A stretch of DNA of 7,663 nucleotides from Candidatus Nomurabacteria bacterium RIFCSPHIGHO2_01_FULL_39_10 (lineage in GTDB: Bacteria; Patescibacteriota; Minisyncoccia; Phycocordibacterales; UBA9973), in assembly GCA_001786805.1 (NCBI GenBank), contig MFTJ01000007.1:12938-20600 (forward strand), given 5' to 3'. A program made the position numbers and the translations under genes. This document shows, piece after piece, positions 5,924-7,663 of this stretch. Positions within the stretch are counted from its first letter, which is position 1. The number at the start of each line of letters is the position of its first letter. The notes beneath the pieces are model-generated. The model made no database searches and was not told where the DNA came from. It saw only the letters and a list, made by a program, of their open reading frames with translations.

Positions 5924-6562
5924 TCATCGTGTTAATAAAAAATTTGTCAGTAATAATTTTCCGCCTTCGGTGGCAAAACTTTCGGGATGAAATTGGATTC
6001 CTTCTATCGGATAAACCTTGTGCCGAAGTCCCATGATTTCCCCGCCCGCAACGCTTCGCGTAGCGATGCGGGCAGGTTTTTTTGCGTCTTTTGTAACGGC
6101 AGTAATTTCCAGGCATTTGGGAAGCGATGATTTTTCTACTACAAGCGAATGATAGCGCATGACGTCAATACCCTGCGGCAGATTTGCAAATAAATTTTTT
6201 CCATTATGGACAATGGCGCTTATTTTTCCGTGCATCGGTCTCATAGCTTTGACCACTTTCCCGCCAAAAATATATCCTATGCCCTGCATGCCGAGACACA
6301 CTCCCAAAATCGGAGTTCGCTTTCCTAATTTTTCTATCACTTCTTTGCATACGCCGAAGTATGCTGAATCGCTGGGATCTCCGGGACCGGGAGAAATAAT
6401 AATTTTGTCATACTTATTTTTTTTAATTTGATTAATCGTAATTTTGTCATTTTTATACACATTCAAAGTAAATTTTATATTTTGCATCGTTAAAATTTCT
6501 CCGACACTTTGGTAGAGATTGAAAGTAAATGAATCATAGTTGTCAATAATTAAGATTTTCAT
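5924..6562 (-). CDS. trpG: Anthranilate synthase glutamine amidotransferase subunit
   Basis: TrpG supplies ammonia from glutamine to TrpE for anthranilate synthesis. The 212-residue class I amidotransferase has LIIDNYDSFTFNL (4-16), SPGPGDP (57-63), the nucleophile Cys89 in GVCLGMQ, MHGK (110-113), YHSLVVE (137-143) and the triad partners His192 and Glu194 in QFHPES. It overlaps trpE by 4 bases (ATGA), as expected for partner subunits. TrpG-type proteins can also serve p-aminobenzoate synthesis, but the trpE neighbour argues for tryptophan. The unusual part is residues 160-174, where the common T-x-D-G-x-IMG region is expanded. Residues 163-174 (Pro-Ala-Arg through Gly-Gly) are encoded by a GC-rich palindrome. 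The insert keeps the frame and lies upstream of the His/Glu motif, so the enzyme is probably still active. Confidence 0.95.
   Translation of the reverse strand: MKILIIDNYDSFTFNLYQSVGEILTMQNIKFTLNVYKNDKITINQIKKNKYDKIIISPGPGDPSDSAYFGVCKEVIEKLGKRTPILGVCLGMQGIGYIFGGKVVKAMRPMHGKISAIVHNGKNLFANLPQGIDVMRYHSLVVEKSSLPKCLEITAVTKDAKKPARIATRSVAGGEIMGLRHKVYPIEGIQFHPESFATEGGKLLLTNFLLTR
6041..6076. repeat. GC-rich palindromic element inserted in frame in trpG
   Basis: The core is an imperfect palindrome, with left arm gcccgcaacgcttcg (6044-6058) and right arm cgtagcgatgcgggc (6059-6073). Thirteen of 15 positions pair, and an outer CC/GG pair follows one mismatch. The 36 bases are 27 G/C (75%), far above the surrounding gene. 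They fill exactly 12 trpG codons (163-174) where homologues have a short turn. This looks like an inserted small palindromic repeat, comparable in behaviour to the Rickettsia palindromic elements that enter coding regions in frame. Only one copy is in this window, so mobility is inferred. No clear target duplication is visible. Confidence 0.75.
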
Positions 6563-7663
6563 AGATTTAACGCTTTTTTCATAGCTGATAATTTTCGCTC
6601 AATTTCTTCGTATTCTTTTTCTGTTTGCGAATCATAAACAATACCGCCGCTGGTTTGCGTATAAGCCTTCTCTTGACCATTTTTGCCATAAATAAAAATT
6701 GAGCGTATCGTAAGAGCGAATGTGCAGTCTCCGTTGAATCCAAATGAACCCACTCCTCCGCCATAGGGTCCCCTCGCTTCAGGTTCGTTGGAATCAATAA
6801 TTTTTATCGTTTCTATTTTGGGCGTGCCGGAAACAGTTCCGACAGGAAAATTGCTGGCTAAACTGGAAAACATATCTTCGTCTGATTTAAGCAGTCCGAC
6901 AATTTCACTTGAAATATGCTGAACATGGCTGAATTTTTTGATATTCATCAAATCTTTTATTTTTACCGTTCCGAATCTCGCCACTTTTCCAATATCATTC
7001 CTGTGCATATCCACCAGCATCATATGTTCAGCTTTCTCTTTTGGGTCACTCAAGAGCGTACGAGCCAAATGCTGGTCTTCTTTTTCATTTTTACCTCTTT
7101 TGATAGTTCCAGCCAGCGGCTTGGTCGTCATTTCTTTGTCACGCAAAGAAAATAAAAGCTCCGGACTAGCGCCAATAACTTTTTTATCGCCAAACTTAAG
7201 ATAATACATAAAAGGCGAAGGGTTTATTACGCGGAGATTTTTATAAATTTCTAGAGTATTGCCGGAGATATTATATTCATTTTTAAAACCAACTTCGCAT
7301 TGAAATGTATTCCCCTCTATTATATGTTTTTTTACTTTCTCAACAATTTTGGCATACTCCTCTTTTGACAAACTGTCTCTTATGAAAGAAATTTTTAATT
7401 TATTATTTTTAACTTTTGAAGCCAGGACTTTTTTAACCAAATTCATTCTGCTTTTGTTGTGATAGAAATACACGAGTTCATTGGTCAATTTATCTAAAAT
7501 TAATCCATCGGTATAAACTCCGAACATAAATTGGTCAAAATGTTTATGTATCTTGATTTTTGGAAATGATTCAAAATAATTGAGCGCTTCATAACTCATA
7601 TAGCCGATCAATCCTCCCGCATATTCTTTTGCCATATTGGGCGGCGGCATAATTTCCCTTAAA
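6559..7663 (-). CDS. trpE: Anthranilate synthase large subunit, C-terminal part (5' end outside window)
   Basis: TrpE converts chorismate to anthranilate using ammonia from TrpG. The frame is open to the window edge: codons Leu-Arg-Glu-Ile precede the first visible ATG at 7650, and family members are about 450-500 residues, so that ATG is probably internal. Counting from it, motifs are GGLIGYMSYEALNYFE (12-27), NPSPFMYY (143-150), SPELLF (162-167), PLAGTIKRG (178-186), KEKAEHMMLVDMHRND (204-219), HVQH (242-245), GTVSGTPK (271-278), RGPYGGGVG (293-301) and GGIVYDS (335-341). RGPYGG and the trpG neighbour favour TrpE over PabB. NPSPFMY corresponds to residues of the tryptophan feedback site in enterobacterial TrpE; the N-terminal LLES part lies outside the window. 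IFQVVxSxR of many homologues reads TFQCEVGFK at 115-123. The stop overlaps the trpG start by 4 bases. Confidence 0.94.
   Translation of the reverse strand, partial: LREIMPPPNMAKEYAGGLIGYMSYEALNYFESFPKIKIHKHFDQFMFGVYTDGLILDKLTNELVYFYHNKSRMNLVKKVLASKVKNNKLKISFIRDSLSKEEYAKIVEKVKKHIIEGNTFQCEVGFKNEYNISGNTLEIYKNLRVINPSPFMYYLKFGDKKVIGASPELLFSLRDKEMTTKPLAGTIKRGKNEKEDQHLARTLLSDPKEKAEHMMLVDMHRNDIGKVARFGTVKIKDLMNIKKFSHVQHISSEIVGLLKSDEDMFSSLASNFPVGTVSGTPKIETIKIIDSNEPEARGPYGGGVGSFGFNGDCTFALTIRSIFIYGKNGQEKAYTQTSGGIVYDSQTEKEYEEIERKLSAMKKALNL

Noticed and set aside
5772..5927. A 51-codon minus-strand ORF starting in an ATGA overlap with the trpG stop and containing Phe-Phe-Trp, running through the trpG-aroA gap
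   Set aside because: It overlaps the much better leader ORF in another frame, its aromatic content is a by-product of the same T-rich bases, and its stop position does not fit the alternative helices. Translation after trpG read-through cannot be fully excluded.
7648..7650. ATG at 7650 as the true trpE start
   Set aside because: The frame stays open upstream and the protein would lack the N-terminal feedback region, so the gene very likely continues outside the window.

Overview
The window is one densely packed block of aromatic amino acid biosynthesis genes, all read from the minus strand, so transcription runs from high to low coordinates. In transcription order it holds trpE (5' end outside the window), trpG, a 195-base regulatory gap, an aroA-aroK fusion, aroQ, aroE, a type I DAHP synthase, aroB and the first 164 codons of aroC (3' end outside the window). 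Five complete genes plus the start of aroC supply all seven shikimate-pathway activities, from erythrose-4-phosphate and phosphoenolpyruvate to chorismate. trpE and trpG then take chorismate to anthranilate, the first step of tryptophan synthesis. No plus-strand gene is supported.

The organism looks like a bacterium with an AT-rich, compact genome. Four gene junctions are 4-base ATGA stop/start overlaps, there are almost no spacers, and recognisable Shine-Dalgarno sequences are scarce. TGA serves as a real stop at five genes, so codes that reassign TGA are excluded. AT richness, tight packing and a GC-rich palindrome inserted in a gene would fit a Patescibacteria/CPR-like or other uncultured lineage, but that placement is an inference from style only.

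The most interesting part is the gap between trpG and aroA (5729-5923). It appears to hold a complete ribosome-mediated transcription attenuator. There is a TTGACA-type promoter just after the trpG stop and a 21-codon leader ORF (5884-5819) with one Trp, one Tyr and four Phe codons. Mutually exclusive RNA helices follow, and an intrinsic-terminator-like hairpin (5738-5769) ends 9 bases before the aroA ATG. The last codons of the leader ORF are complementary to the terminator's 5' arm. This predicts that shortage of any aromatic amino acid stalls the ribosome, frees the antiterminator and lets the aro genes be transcribed.

Other notable points are the EPSP synthase-shikimate kinase fusion in a gene order that partly mirrors the fungal AROM polypeptide, a 36-base GC-rich palindrome inserted in frame in trpG, and atypical residues in the DAHP synthase, shikimate dehydrogenase and EPSP synthase motifs.
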